A DNA stretch of 58,188 nt, from the NCBI GenBank assembly GCA_016791445.1, contig JAEUMP010000018.1, positions 1 to 58,188 on the forward strand, written 5' to 3'. Source of the DNA: Hyphomonadaceae bacterium. Its GTDB lineage: Bacteria > Pseudomonadota > Alphaproteobacteria > Caulobacterales > Aquidulcibacteraceae. How positions within the stretch are numbered: the first letter of the stretch is position 1; each line of letters starts with the position of its first letter. The notes beneath the pieces were generated by a model that had not been told where the DNA came from, did not search any database, and was given only the letters and a program-made list of their open reading frames with translations. Of this stretch, positions 42,777-52,259 are shown piece by piece. The position numbers and the translations under genes are program-made.

Positions 42777-43963
42777 CGCGCCGCTCCCGGCGTCAGTCCG
42801 CGCGCGAGGGCGGCTGCGTCGATGAAGCCTGCAAGCGCGTGTTCGAACGCAGGCTCCTCGAGCAGGAATGCGTCGTGACCCTTGTCGCTGTCGACCTCGA
42901 CATAGGACGCCTCGCAGCCCGAAGCGATGAGCGCGCGCACGGCCTGCTTCATGCCTTCGGGCGGATAGTGCCAGTCGGAAGAGAAGGCGAAGGCGCAGAA
43001 GCGTGACGGGCAATCATGGAAGGCGCGCGGCAGTGCGCCGCCGAAATCCGCTGCAAGATCAAAATAGTCCACGGCGCGCGTGATGTAGAGATACGAGTTC
43101 GCGTCGAAGCGATCGACGAAACTCTGGCCCTGGTGGCGCAGATAGCTCTCGACCTGAAAGTCGGCGTCGAAGCCGAAGGAGACTTTCTCACGCTCCTGCA
43201 GCGCGCGGTCAAACTTCCGGTGCAGCGCGGCCTCCGACAGATACGTGATGTGCGCGGCCATGCGCGCGACCGCGAGGCCTTTCGCAGGACGCGTGCCGTG
43301 GAAGAGATAGTCTCCCTCGCGCCACTCCGGGTCGGCCATGATCGCCTGGCGACCGACTTCATAGAAGGCGATGTTCTGCGCGGAATGCCGCGCGGCCGTC
43401 GCCACGGGTACGCACGCGAAAACGCGCTGGGGGTAAGCGGCGGCCCACTGCAACGCCTGCATGCCGCCGATCGACCCGCCGATAACGCAGAAGAGCTGTT
43501 TGATTCCCAACGCTTCAACCAGCATGGCCTGCGCGCGCACCATGTCCGCGACAGTGAATACGGGGAAGCGAAGACCGTACGGGCGACCGTCCGCGTGCAT
43601 CGACGCCGGTCCCGACGTGCCCATGCAGCCGCCGAGCACGTTGGCGCAGATGACGAAGAAGCGATTGGTGTCGATGGGTTTGCCCGGCCCGACGATCCGC
43701 GGCCACCAGCCAGGCCGTCCTGTGACCGGGTTGGGGCTTGCCACGTACTGGTCGCCTGTGAGCGCGTGGCAGACCAGGACGGCGTTCGACTTGTCCGGCG
43801 CGAGTTCGCCGTAGGTCTCGTAGCCAATGGTTAACGGCGAGAGTTTTTCGCCGCTCGACAGATGCAGCGGCTGATCCTCTCCGAACGTGATGGTGCGGAC
43901 GCCGCCCGAGGACGACCAGCCGCGCAAGGGCGGCGCGGATTGGGAAGCGGAGGCTCGACTCAT
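42773..43963 (-). CDS. metX: Homoserine O-acyltransferase MetX
   Basis: The first committed step of methionine synthesis, acylating homoserine. The protein is 396 aa with an alpha/beta hydrolase fold: [39 protein letters not shown], and [14 protein letters not shown] with the nucleophile Ser (most homologues have GGSMGG). [10 protein letters not shown] holds the catalytic His. Whether acetyl or succinyl CoA is used cannot be read from this. It forms an operon with metW and is divergent from the chorismate mutase gene. I looked for a SAM riboswitch in the 122-bp leader and found none I could identify. Confidence 0.93.
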   Translation of the reverse strand: MSRASASQSAPPLRGWSSSGGVRTITFGEDQPLHLSSGEKLSPLTIGYETYGELAPDKSNAVLVCHALTGDQYVASPNPVTGRPGWWPRIVGPGKPIDTNRFFVICANVLGGCMGTSGPASMHADGRPYGLRFPVFTVADMVRAQAMLVEALGIKQLFCVIGGSIGGMQALQWAAAYPQRVFACVPVATAARHSAQNIAFYEVGRQAIMADPEWREGDYLFHGTRPAKGLAVARMAAHITYLSEAALHRKFDRALQEREKVSFGFDADFQVESYLRHQGQSFVDRFDANSYLYITRAVDYFDLAADFGGALPRAFHDCPSRFCAFAFSSDWHYPPEGMKQAVRALIASGCEASYVEVDSDKGHDAFLLEEPAFEHALAGFIDAAALARGLTPGAAR

Positions 43964-44085
43964 GTCTTCCACGATAGACTGCGTCGCGGCGGACGCATCC
44001 CCTTAAGCGAGCGCTGTGACGGAAGGCACGGCGCGGCTGATCCGGCTTGGCGCAGCAGACAATGCTGCTCTAGGGTCTTCCCATC

Positions 44086-44919
44086 ATGTCCGTTCACGAT
44101 CCCGTCAATCCCGAAGGCGCCTCTGCGACACGCTCGCCGCTCGAGGAGGCGCGCGCCGCGATCGACGCGCTGGACGACCAGCTGCTTGCGCTGATCGTCG
44201 AACGCACGGCGCTGGCGGGCGCCATCGCGGCCGGCAAGGAGGCGGAAGGCGCCGGGCCGTCCATGCGGCCGGCGCGGGAAGCGGCGATGCTGCGCCGCCT
44301 GATCGCCGCAGCGCCCAAGGACCTCGACAAGGCGGTCATCATCGAGGTGTGGCGTGCGCTCATTTCGGGAAACCTGCGCCGCCAGAAGCCGGTCGACGTC
44401 TTCGTCGGCGGCGCCACCGACGTGACGCGTCACTTCGATCTCGCCCGCCGGCATTTCGGCGCCTCCACCCGCATCGCGCGCGCCGAAGATGCGCGGGCGA
44501 CCCTGACCCGCATGGTCGATACGCCGTCGTCGGCGGCGGTGCTGCCGTTCCCGAGCGCGTCAGGCCCCGGCATGTGGTGGCCCATCCTGGCGGAACGCAA
44601 ATTTCACGGCGCAGCCATCGTCGCGGCGTTGCCCCTTCGCGGGACGCCTGCGGGGCCGGAAGGGGCGGTGCTCATGACGGGCGCCGCACTCGAGCCGTCC
44701 GGCGAGGACACCACGCTCGCGCTTGCCTTCGATCCGCACCACAGGTTCGTGCGCAGCCTGAACGAAAGTGGTTTGAAAGGCCGGGAAGTCGCCCGCGCCC
44801 GCACGCTGCTGATGATCGAGTTCGAGGGTTTTGTCGCCGAAGACGACAGGCGTCTTGTCGCGCTGTCGAAGGCCGGCCTTGACGGGGTGCGCATCGTCGG
44901 CGTCTACGCCCGCATCTGA
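44086..44919 (+). CDS. Chorismate mutase
   Basis: The protein is 277 aa. Residues 18-105 are an AroQ-type chorismate mutase (LEEARAAIDALDDQLLALI, AIAAGKEAEG, REAAMLRRLIAAAP, VWRALISGNL). The larger C-terminal part (VDVFVGGATDVTRHFDLARRHFG...) has no domain I can name; it is typical of this alphaproteobacterial type. It starts the operon chorismate mutase-hisC-tyrC that leads from chorismate to tyrosine or phenylalanine. Confidence 0.9.
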   Translation: MSVHDPVNPEGASATRSPLEEARAAIDALDDQLLALIVERTALAGAIAAGKEAEGAGPSMRPAREAAMLRRLIAAAPKDLDKAVIIEVWRALISGNLRRQKPVDVFVGGATDVTRHFDLARRHFGASTRIARAEDARATLTRMVDTPSSAAVLPFPSASGPGMWWPILAERKFHGAAIVAALPLRGTPAGPEGAVLMTGAALEPSGEDTTLALAFDPHHRFVRSLNESGLKGREVARARTLLMIEFEGFVAEDDRRLVALSKAGLDGVRIVGVYARI

Positions 44920-44939
44920 CACCTGAAAGCGAACGCGCC

Positions 44940-46019
44940 ATGCCGCCGAAGCCGAACCCCGGCATACTCGACATCGAACCCTACAAGGGCGGCGAGTCCG
45001 TGCTGCCGGGCATCGCCAAACCGATCAAGCTGGCATCGAACGAAAACGCGCTGGGCGCGAGCGAGGCTGCTCTGAAAGCTTATGCTGGCGCCGCCGCCAA
45101 ATCGCATCTTTATCCCGAAGGTCGCGCGACCGTCCTGCGCAACGCCATCGCCGCGCGCTATGGCCTCGACCCCGACCGCATCGTCTGTGGCGCGGGCTCG
45201 GACGAGATCTTCCATCTGCTGGGGCAGGCCTATCTCGCGCCCGGCGACGAGATCGTTCAGTCCGAACACGGCTTTCTTGTCTATCGCATCGTCGCGCAGA
45301 CGGCGGGCGCCGCAATCATCTCCGCGCCTGATCGCGACTTCACCGTCGATGTGGATGCAATGCTCGCGGCGGTGACGTCGAAAACCAGGATCGTCTTTCT
45401 CGCCAATCCGAACAATCCGACGGGAACCTATCTGCCGTTCTCCGAGGTGCGACGGCTGCATGCCGGGCTGCCGGAAAACGTGCTTCTGGTGATCGACGCG
45501 GCCTATGCGGAATATGTCCGGCGCAATGACTACGAAGCGGGCGTCGCGCTGGTCTCGGCGTTTGACAACGTGGTCATGACGCGCACCTTCTCCAAGATTC
45601 ACGGTCTGGCGGCGCTACGGCTCGGCTGGGCGTACGGCCCTGCTGCGGTGATCGACGTCCTCAATCGCATCCGCACGCCGTTCAACGTCTCCACCGCCGC
45701 GCAGATGGCCGGTGTCGCCGCCATCGAGGACACGGGCTTCGTCGAGCGCACGATCGAACACAACGCCCGCGAACTGGACCGCGTCAGTGCGGGCCTGCAG
45801 TCTCTCGGGATCGCGATCACGCCGAGCGTGGGCAATTTCGTTCTGGCGCATTTTCCGAAGGGCAAGGCGGCCGACGTCGACGCCTTCCTCAGATCCCGCG
45901 GTCTGATCGTGCGGCGTGTGGCGGCCTACAAGCTGCCGGACGCCTTGCGGATTTCGATCGGCACGGTCGCGGAAAACGACGCTCTTCTGGCGGCGATGAA
46001 GGAACTTCCGGCCCTATGA
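44940..46019 (+). CDS. hisC: Histidinol-phosphate/aromatic aminotransferase
   Basis: The protein is 359 aa, a class I/II PLP aminotransferase of the HisC type. It has IKLASNENALGASEAAL (N-terminal), GAGSDEIFHLLGQAYL, FLANPNNPTGTYLP, DAAYAEYV and TFSKIHGLAALRLGW with the PLP Lys in TFSK. Between chorismate mutase and tyrC it probably acts on aromatic keto acids as well as histidinol phosphate. It overlaps tyrC by 4 bases. Confidence 0.93.
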   Translation: MPPKPNPGILDIEPYKGGESVLPGIAKPIKLASNENALGASEAALKAYAGAAAKSHLYPEGRATVLRNAIAARYGLDPDRIVCGAGSDEIFHLLGQAYLAPGDEIVQSEHGFLVYRIVAQTAGAAIISAPDRDFTVDVDAMLAAVTSKTRIVFLANPNNPTGTYLPFSEVRRLHAGLPENVLLVIDAAYAEYVRRNDYEAGVALVSAFDNVVMTRTFSKIHGLAALRLGWAYGPAAVIDVLNRIRTPFNVSTAAQMAGVAAIEDTGFVERTIEHNARELDRVSAGLQSLGIAITPSVGNFVLAHFPKGKAADVDAFLRSRGLIVRRVAAYKLPDALRISIGTVAENDALLAAMKELPAL

Positions 46020-46945
46020 GCTTCGCGCGCATCGCGATTATCGGCGTCGGACTTATCGGGTCTTCGATCGCACGCGCTGTCGGCGCTTCCGGCATGAATG
46101 CGGAAGTGCGCCTGTACGATGCATCGCCGGACGTCCGGGCGAGGGCGCAGACGCTGAACATCGGCCTCGTCTGCGCAACCGCCGAGGAAGCCGTGTGCGA
46201 CGCCGATCTCGTCATTCTCGCGACGCCTGTCGGCGCGATGGCGGCGGCGACGGCCGGACTTGTGGACGCCCTCGCGGACGGCGCGGTGCTCACGGATGTC
46301 GGATCGACAAAGCGCGCTGTCGTTGATGCGCTGGCGAAGATCACGCCCGCGCGCGCCTACTTCATCGCCGGCCATCCCATCGCCGGCACCGAGCAGTCGG
46401 GGCCTGACGCAGGCTTTGCCTCGCTCTTCGAAAATCGCTGGACGATCCTCACGCCGCAGGACGACGCGCGGCCCCGATACCAGGAAGCGCTGTCGCGGCT
46501 TTCCGCATTCTGGACAGCGCTCGGCGCGCGCGTGGAGATCATGGACGCTGATCGGCACGATCTCGTGCTCGCGATCACCAGTCACGTCCCGCACCTCATC
46601 GCCTTCAACATCGTGGCGACCGCCGAAGATCTCGAGACGGTCACGGAATCCGAAATCGTCAAATACTCTGCCGGCGGCTTCCGGGACTTCACGCGCCTTG
46701 CTGCGTCCGACCCCGTGATGTGGCGCGATGTGTTTCTCGCCAACAAGGACGCCGTGCTCGAAATCCTCGGGCGGTTCACGGAGGATCTTGCCGCGCTTCA
46801 GCGTGCAATCCGCTGGGGCGACGGCGACGCGCTCCACGGCATTTTCGAGCGCGCGCGCCGCGTGCGGCGTGAGGTCATCGAGGCAGGGCAGGACACGCCG
46901 GCGCCGAACTGGGGCCGCGATCAGGGCGGCGACGGCAAGTCATAG
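46016..46945 (+). CDS. tyrC: Prephenate/arogenate (cyclohexadienyl) dehydrogenase
   Basis: The protein is 309 aa. The NAD fold GVGLIGSSIARAVGA is at the N-terminus; ADLVILATPVGAM, VGSTKRAV, FIAGHPIAGTEQSGPDAG and ITSHVPHLIAF (His pair of the substrate site) complete the TyrA family pattern. It oxidises prephenate or arogenate in tyrosine synthesis. Its 3' end overlaps the DUF2125 gene end by 25 bases on the opposite strand. Confidence 0.94.
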   Translation: MSFARIAIIGVGLIGSSIARAVGASGMNAEVRLYDASPDVRARAQTLNIGLVCATAEEAVCDADLVILATPVGAMAAATAGLVDALADGAVLTDVGSTKRAVVDALAKITPARAYFIAGHPIAGTEQSGPDAGFASLFENRWTILTPQDDARPRYQEALSRLSAFWTALGARVEIMDADRHDLVLAITSHVPHLIAFNIVATAEDLETVTESEIVKYSAGGFRDFTRLAASDPVMWRDVFLANKDAVLEILGRFTEDLAALQRAIRWGDGDALHGIFERARRVRREVIEAGQDTPAPNWGRDQGGDGKS

Positions 46946-47820
46946 AGCGGCGCGACGGGATGAGTCGCCTGCCCCAGGCGCCAGACGCCGTCTTGCGCGC
47001 TGAGTGTGGCTGTGTCCGCGGCGGCGGGATCGAGCGCGCCGAGCAGGGTGAGGACGGCGACGGAGTCGCCTTCGGCCTTCAACTGCACAGCCCCTTCAGG
47101 GCGACGCCGGGCATCGAGCGCAAAATCACCGCTACCCGTCAGCGTCGCGCCCTTCCAGCGGAGGTCGATCGCTTCGACTCGCACGCGACCGCCGGAGTCG
47201 ATCCATGGCTTCAGCGGATCGACCGAAATGTCCGAACGCAACAGCACATCCGCATGATCGATCACCATGCCCGCGCGTAGCGCTTCGTCGTCGACGCCTT
47301 CGAGAACGAGTGCGAGCTGGAAGGCGTTCGCCGCGCGGGGATCGGGGCGGAGGTGTGCGAGAAGCTTGCGCGTCGGGGCGCCTTCGAGGTCGAGCGATGC
47401 GCGTTTGAGAGTCGCATCGTCCCAGTGCAGGCTCAAGGCGCCGCGAACGGGGTCGAGCAGATGGGCGACGCCGTCCCGCCCGGTCCAGCGTACGCCGTCT
47501 TTCAGATCGACGATGACATGCGACGGGTCGACGAGATTGATCGCTACCGGGAGGGTTCGCGCTTCAACGAGAGGGAGAACGGCGGTCGATACGCGGACGT
47601 TCGCTAGATTGAGTTTGAGATGGAGCGGAAATCCGCTGGCCCGCACGCCGTCGTAATGGGCATCGACGCCACGCGCCTTCGCCGCGACGATGATTGAATC
47701 CAGCCGGGCGATGGCGTGGTCCTTCGCGGAAAACCAGAACGCGGTCCAGCCTGCGCAGGCGAGGGCGAACAGCGCCCACGGAATGATCAGACCGAGGCGG
47801 CGAGGTTTCGCGGCGCTCAT
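46921..47820 (-). CDS. DUF2125 membrane-anchored protein
   Basis: The protein is 299 aa with an N-terminal membrane helix (residues 9-30; LIIPWALFALACAGWTAFWF) and a beta-rich periplasmic part (GVRASGFPLHLKLNL, LKAEGDSVAVLTLLGA). It is the alphaproteobacterial DUF2125 family, often next to tyrC. Its start overlaps plsC by 4 bases, as the last gene of the ftsE-ftsX-ydcF-plsC cluster. Function unknown. Confidence 0.88.
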   Translation of the reverse strand: MSAAKPRRLGLIIPWALFALACAGWTAFWFSAKDHAIARLDSIIVAAKARGVDAHYDGVRASGFPLHLKLNLANVRVSTAVLPLVEARTLPVAINLVDPSHVIVDLKDGVRWTGRDGVAHLLDPVRGALSLHWDDATLKRASLDLEGAPTRKLLAHLRPDPRAANAFQLALVLEGVDDEALRAGMVIDHADVLLRSDISVDPLKPWIDSGGRVRVEAIDLRWKGATLTGSGDFALDARRRPEGAVQLKAEGDSVAVLTLLGALDPAAADTATLSAQDGVWRLGQATHPVAPLYDLPSPP

Positions 47821-48536
47821 GGTCCGGGCGTGGCGAGCAACAATTCCTGGGAGCGCGTTTCGACGCGTTCCTCAAGCGTGTGCATGAATTCCTCGCGCGA
47901 CAGTCCCGGCGGGATCGGCGGCAGGAGTTCGATGGTGGCGACACCGGGGCGTCGCAGGATCCCTTTCGCCGACCAGATGCGGCCGGTGTCGAGAGCCATC
48001 GGCACGCACGGCACGCCGAGATCGCGGTAGATCGCGGCGACGCCGGGCTTGTAGTCGCCGCTGACGCCGGGCTCCTGGCGCGTGCCTTCCGGGAAGATGA
48101 CGATCTGGCGGCCTTCGTCGCGCGCGGGACGCGCGGCTCTGAGGAGCTTCTTCAACGCGCTCGCGTGCGCTTCCCGTTCAACCGGGATCATGCCGAGCGC
48201 CTTGGCGTACCAGCCGAGCACGGGCGCCTCGAGAAGCTCTGCCTTCAGCACGAAAGCCGGGCGATCGAACATGATGAAGGGCACGATGGTCTCGAGCATT
48301 GACTGGTGCTTGCCCGCGATGATCGCGGCGCCGGAAGGCACATGCTCCATACCCTTGAACACCACGCGCGCGCCGACGATCCAGCGCAGGCCGAAGAGTG
48401 TCGTGCGCGCCCACATCCGTCCGCCGGCCATGCTCTTGCCGCCTGACGCGATGGTCTGTGGAAGGCAGAGCAGACCTGACAGGCCGAGCATCAGATAGAG
48501 CCAGCCGGCGAAAATGACGGAACGTATGAAGATCAT
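47817..48536 (-). CDS. plsC: 1-acyl-sn-glycerol-3-phosphate acyltransferase
   Basis: The protein is 239 aa. The acyltransferase motif I reads KHQSMLE (the family HX4D with Asp replaced by Glu), motif III FPEGTR is intact, and a membrane helix lies at 5-28. It adds the second acyl chain in phosphatidic acid synthesis. The KHQS...ET form is, as I recall, common in alphaproteobacteria. It overlaps ydcF by 4 bases and DUF2125 by 4 bases. Confidence 0.9.
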   Translation of the reverse strand: MIFIRSVIFAGWLYLMLGLSGLLCLPQTIASGGKSMAGGRMWARTTLFGLRWIVGARVVFKGMEHVPSGAAIIAGKHQSMLETIVPFIMFDRPAFVLKAELLEAPVLGWYAKALGMIPVEREAHASALKKLLRAARPARDEGRQIVIFPEGTRQEPGVSGDYKPGVAAIYRDLGVPCVPMALDTGRIWSAKGILRRPGVATIELLPPIPPGLSREEFMHTLEERVETRSQELLLATPGP

Positions 48537-49156
48537 GCTGCGGGCGGGGTCTCTGTCGGCCTGTCGGCGGTGAGAAACGCTTCGCGCGCGCGAATGGCAA
48601 GATACTTCAGATACTCACTTCCCAGCGCCATCGCCGCCCGGGGATTGCGCTGCCAGGCGCCCGGCGTGGAGAGCGATGTGGCGACGGGATAGGGAATGAG
48701 TTGCGTCTGCGGCAGCGCGACGCGGAGTTCGGCGAGGCTGCGGGGCATGTGGAAATCGTCGGTGACGATGATGAGTCTGGAGAAGCCGTTGCGACCGGCC
48801 CATGCGGCGGTCTCGCTGGCGTTGCCGAGCGTGTCCTGCGCCTGGCGGCCGAGATCGACGCAACAGGCGATGAGTTCCGGCGCGCCGTCGAGCACCTGAT
48901 AGACATCGGCGTCCCGCACCTTCGGGTTTACCCCGGAAATGAGCAGACGCCGACCGCGCCCTTCTTGCAGCAGCTTCATGGCGGTGGTCAGCCGGTCGGC
49001 GTCTCCGCCCGTGAGCGCGACGATGGCGTCCGCCTCCGGCAACGGGTGCTGCGGAACGGTGCGCTCCACGCCCCGGGCGAACGCGACATAGCCGAGGCCG
49101 AGGGCGGCGATCAGCGCGGTCACGACCGCGAGCAGGACGCCGCGCAGCCAGTTCAT
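48533..49156 (-). CDS. YdcF/ElyC family (DUF218) envelope protein
   Basis: The protein is 207 aa with one N-terminal membrane helix (MNWLRGVLLAVVTALIAALG). The DUF218 core is clear: PEADAIVALTGGDADRL, RLLISGVNP, DTLGNASETAAW, LIIVTDDFHMPRSLAELR. ElyC relatives act on lipid carriers or peptidoglycan precursors. The ATG overlaps the ftsX stop (ATGA), placing it in the division cluster. Confidence 0.9.
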   Translation of the reverse strand: MNWLRGVLLAVVTALIAALGLGYVAFARGVERTVPQHPLPEADAIVALTGGDADRLTTAMKLLQEGRGRRLLISGVNPKVRDADVYQVLDGAPELIACCVDLGRQAQDTLGNASETAAWAGRNGFSRLIIVTDDFHMPRSLAELRVALPQTQLIPYPVATSLSTPGAWQRNPRAAMALGSEYLKYLAIRAREAFLTADRPTETPPAA

Positions 49157-49998
49157 CCGAGTCGATCCGCCTGATCGAACGTCGAGGCGGCGCCAGCGCG
49201 CGCGCCGAGCGCCGCAGTCGCCGCCGCCGCCAGCGGCGTGACCAGCACAATGAGGACGTCCCAGGGGGAAAGCGAGGCGATCATGGACCCGAAGGATATG
49301 GTCTCGCCGGCGGCCATCCGCACCCCCGGTGCGACCAGAACGGCAAGGATCACGGCCGTAGCGCCGGCCAGAAAGGCGACTTCGCTTCCGGCCCGGCCGT
49401 AGGCGGCGAGAGTCGCTGAGCGTCCTGCGCCGAGGTCGGACCAGAGGATTGCGCGCACGCGGTCGGCCCTTGCTGCAGCGCCCGCCGCGAACCACAGGGC
49501 GAGCAGGAGTGCGGCGCAGACCGCAGCCCCGGCGAGCAGCACCATCCGGGAGGACGCCGTCCGGCCCGGATCGGCGGGGCCGGCGCCGTAGATCTCGGCG
49601 GCGACGCCCGCCGTGCGAAGCCGCTCCGTGAGCAAGGTCGGCGTGCGGACGGGATCTCCCGCCGCAGCGAGCCGGACTTCGATGAGACGCAGGGAAGGGA
49701 GGTCCGCCGCATTGATCTGTCCGCCGCCCCAACGGGACAGGAGCTGGGCGGCGCGGGTCGCATCCATGGGGCGAGCGCTCTGGACGCCGGGCGCTGACGC
49801 GAGAGCTGCGACCGCCTTTTCCAGCGTCTCTTCCGGCGCCGGCGGCAGCACGCGCACCGTGAAGGCGGACGCAACGCGGGCGCGTTCGTCGGCCGCGCGC
49901 GCGTTGAGCCCGGAGACCCCGAGCGCCACCGCGAGTGCGGCGGCGATCAGGATCGCGAGGCTCACAAAGAGCCACGGACGCAGGAACGAAACGAGCAT
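49153..49998 (-). CDS. ftsX: Cell division protein FtsX
   Basis: The protein is 281 aa with four membrane helices (about 6-28, 152-172, 212-235, 243-262) and an extracytoplasmic domain between helices 1 and 2 (residues 40-150). This is the FtsX/MacB-like layout. It links the ATPase FtsE to cell wall hydrolase control. The ATP-binding partner FtsE, next upstream, has lost key catalytic residues. Low sequence conservation is normal in this family. Confidence 0.85.
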   Translation of the reverse strand: MLVSFLRPWLFVSLAILIAAALAVALGVSGLNARAADERARVASAFTVRVLPPAPEETLEKAVAALASAPGVQSARPMDATRAAQLLSRWGGGQINAADLPSLRLIEVRLAAAGDPVRTPTLLTERLRTAGVAAEIYGAGPADPGRTASSRMVLLAGAAVCAALLLALWFAAGAAARADRVRAILWSDLGAGRSATLAAYGRAGSEVAFLAGATAVILAVLVAPGVRMAAGETISFGSMIASLSPWDVLIVLVTPLAAAATAALGARAGAASTFDQADRLG

Positions 49999-50738
49999 CA
50001 GCGGGCCGGGTCCAGTGGCTTCAGCACGCTTTCGGGGGCGCGTTCGAGCCTCCCGTCGCGAATGCGCCAGACATCGCCGTTCAGACCTGAGATCGGCCCG
50101 GAGGCGGCGACGATCACTGCAGCGCCCAGCCGGCTGAGTTCGGTCAGCAATCGCACGACCTTGGTTTCAGCGTCCGCGCCGACGCCGGCAAGCGGATCGT
50201 CGGCAAGGACGATGTCGGGGCGCGCCACCAGCGCGCGGGCAAGGGCGGCAAGCTTGCGCTGCCCGGCCGAGAGCGCGCCCGCGGGCCTGCTTGTATCCCG
50301 CGTCAGGCCCAGAAAGGCGAGCAGGTCCATCACGTCCTGCCCGGTCTGGCGGCTGGTCGGGTCGATGTTGAGCGGCAGGGCGACGTTGTCGAAGAGGGTT
50401 TCGTCGTCGAGGAAGAGCGGCTCCTGCGCGGCATAGCCGATACGGCGACGGATCCCGGCACGGGAAGCATCCGGAAGCCGCGCGACGTCGGAACCCAGCA
50501 GGGTGACGCGGCCCTCCCTGGGAGCGAGCGCCGTCCGGACGAGGTGAAGGAGGGTCGACTTCCCCGCCCCTGACGGACCTGTGATCAGCGCGATCGCGCC
50601 CGGCTTCAAGTCCATGGTGGCCCCGATCAGGATGTCGGGGCCCGCGTCATAGCCTGCGGTCGCGCCCTCAAGCCGCACGGCTGCAAGGCGATCGGGCGCA
50701 ATGGCGGCGTCAACGAGGAGGGGCAGCGGGCTCTGCAT
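49998..50738 (-). CDS. ftsE: FtsE-like ABC ATPase with degenerate catalytic residues
   Basis: The protein is 246 aa. Walker A GPSGAGKST (54-62) is intact, and the signature LSAGQ (156-160) is close to LSGGQ. However, Walker B reads VLADDP, so the catalytic Glu is Asp (181). The H-loop, normally ATHD, reads AASGP, so the His is Ser (213). The N-terminus is extended by about 20 residues. It should bind but hydrolyse ATP poorly. It pairs with FtsX directly downstream (1-base overlap). It could also be a regulatory or structural subunit. Confidence 0.85.
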   Translation of the reverse strand: MQSPLPLLVDAAIAPDRLAAVRLEGATAGYDAGPDILIGATMDLKPGAIALITGPSGAGKSTLLHLVRTALAPREGRVTLLGSDVARLPDASRAGIRRRIGYAAQEPLFLDDETLFDNVALPLNIDPTSRQTGQDVMDLLAFLGLTRDTSRPAGALSAGQRKLAALARALVARPDIVLADDPLAGVGADAETKVVRLLTELSRLGAAVIVAASGPISGLNGDVWRIRDGRLERAPESVLKPLDPAR

Positions 50739-50845
50739 CGGCTCTAGGGCTTACGGCTCCGGACCTAAGGGCGGATGAATGGACAGGTGTCCCGGAATCG
50801 GCGCAGTCACGAAATCTAAACCGACGCAATCAAGAATTGCTTACC

Positions 50846-51748
50846 ATGATCCTGACATGCCCGTCCTGTGCGACCCGGTACTACGCGGACGACGCCTCCA
50901 TCGGCGCCGCCGGCAGATCGGTCCGGTGCGCGGCCTGCACCCACACCTGGTTCGTTGAACCCCAGCTCGTCCTCGGAGAAGACGCGCCGGTCGTCCTGCG
51001 CGGGCGCGAGGAAGAGCGTCCCCTCAATCGCGAGCAGGTCGAGCGCATGCGTCGCGCGGCGGGCGGGCACGCGCCCTCGGCGCCGCTCTCGTCGGCGGCG
51101 AAGTATCGCGCCATGCAGGCCGAGCGGCAGCGCAAGGAACGCGTGAAGGCGGCCGCGCTGGCCTGGACCGTGACCGGGGTCGCGCTTGCAGCGACCACGA
51201 CGAGCGCCGTGGCGTTCCGCGAGGACGTCGCGCGCATCTGGCCGAAGACCGCGAGCGCCTATGCGGCGGTCGGTCTCGACGTGAACATTTTCGGTCTCGA
51301 ATTCGTCGACCTGCAGGTCGAGCACGTGTTCGACGGCCCCGAGCCCGTTCTGGTGGTCCGCGGCGCGGTGACGAATATCGGTCGTGACGATCGCCCGGCG
51401 CCGGTGCTGCGTTTCGGCCTGCGCGATTCCACCTCCACCGAGATCCAGCACGTCCTGGCGCGCATGGTCTCGCCGAACATTCCGGCGGGCGGGGCGGCGC
51501 CCTTTGAAATCCGCATCGAGAACGCCTCGCCCGACGCGCAGGACCTCGAAGCGACGTTTGCGTCCTTTGGCGAGGCTGAATCCGCGCCGCGTAGCGCGGC
51601 GTTCGCGCCCCCGGCCCCGGTGCTGGATCCGCCGGCTGTGGAAGGCGCCTTGACGCTCGACACGCTTGCCCCCAGCGAAGGCGCTTCGGCATCGCACGAT
51701 GGGCTCGCGCCGCGGCTCCGCGAGCCGTTCGCCGAGGACCATGGCTGA
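50846..51748 (+). CDS. Zinc-ribbon membrane protein (DUF3426-type)
   Basis: The protein is 300 aa. MILTCPSCATRYYADD and VRCAACTHTWFV form an N-terminal zinc ribbon of the MJ0042 type. One membrane helix lies at about 105-125. The C-terminal DUF3426-like beta domain (VLVVRGAVTNIGRDDRPAPVLRFGLRD, split near 170-196) is outside the cytoplasm. This family is divergent from ftsE in alphaproteobacteria. It overlaps the phosphoribosyltransferase start by 8 bases. Confidence 0.85.
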   Translation: MILTCPSCATRYYADDASIGAAGRSVRCAACTHTWFVEPQLVLGEDAPVVLRGREEERPLNREQVERMRRAAGGHAPSAPLSSAAKYRAMQAERQRKERVKAAALAWTVTGVALAATTTSAVAFREDVARIWPKTASAYAAVGLDVNIFGLEFVDLQVEHVFDGPEPVLVVRGAVTNIGRDDRPAPVLRFGLRDSTSTEIQHVLARMVSPNIPAGGAAPFEIRIENASPDAQDLEATFASFGEAESAPRSAAFAPPAPVLDPPAVEGALTLDTLAPSEGASASHDGLAPRLREPFAEDHG

Positions 51749-52259
51749 ACGCTTTCCCGTACTCGTCAGTGAAGCCGAAATCGCCGCGCGCATTGAAGCG
51801 TTGGCGGATGAACTTGCGCCGCTGATCGACGACAACTGGCGCGTCGTGCAACTGATGCAGGGCGCCGGGCCGCTCGCGACGGACCTGATGCGCGCGTTCG
51901 CGCGGCGCAATCTCCATCCGGTGCTGGATAGCCTGTGGCTTGAAAGCTATCGCGATGAGCAGGTGTCTTCGGGGCGCGTGGTCGTGCGCGCCGACATTTC
52001 ACGCAAGATCGAGGGGCTCAAGGCGCTGATCCTTGATGATGTCTTCGACAGCGGCCGCACCATCGCGTTCGCGAAAGCGCACCTCAAGGCGAAGGGCGCG
52101 ATCGAAACCCGCGCATGCGCTTTCGTCCGGAAGCCTGCGGCGGGAGACTTGCCCATCGAGCACATCGGCGTCGACTGCCCGGACCGCTATCTCATCGGGT
52201 ACGGCATGGACGATGCGGGGCGCTATCGCGGCCTGCCTTACATCGGCGCGCTGGATTAG
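51741..52259 (+). CDS. hpt: Hypoxanthine/purine phosphoribosyltransferase
   Basis: The protein is 172 aa, a type I PRTase. The PRPP-binding motif [13 protein letters not shown] is intact, and [14 protein letters not shown] and [20 protein letters not shown] are HPRT features (C-terminal base-binding YLIGYG..D). It salvages hypoxanthine or guanine. Start ATG at 51741 overlaps the zinc-ribbon gene by 8 bases. It converges on the ABC-2 permease with a 4-base overlap. Confidence 0.9.
   Translation: MAERFPVLVSEAEIAARIEALADELAPLIDDNWRVVQLMQGAGPLATDLMRAFARRNLHPVLDSLWLESYRDEQVSSGRVVVRADISRKIEGLKALILDDVFDSGRTIAFAKAHLKAKGAIETRACAFVRKPAAGDLPIEHIGVDCPDRYLIGYGMDDAGRYRGLPYIGALD

Noticed and set aside
43964-44085. 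SAM-II or SAM/SAH riboswitch in the metX leader
   Set aside because: The leader has no recognisable conserved core for these classes. An Rfam covariance search would decide.
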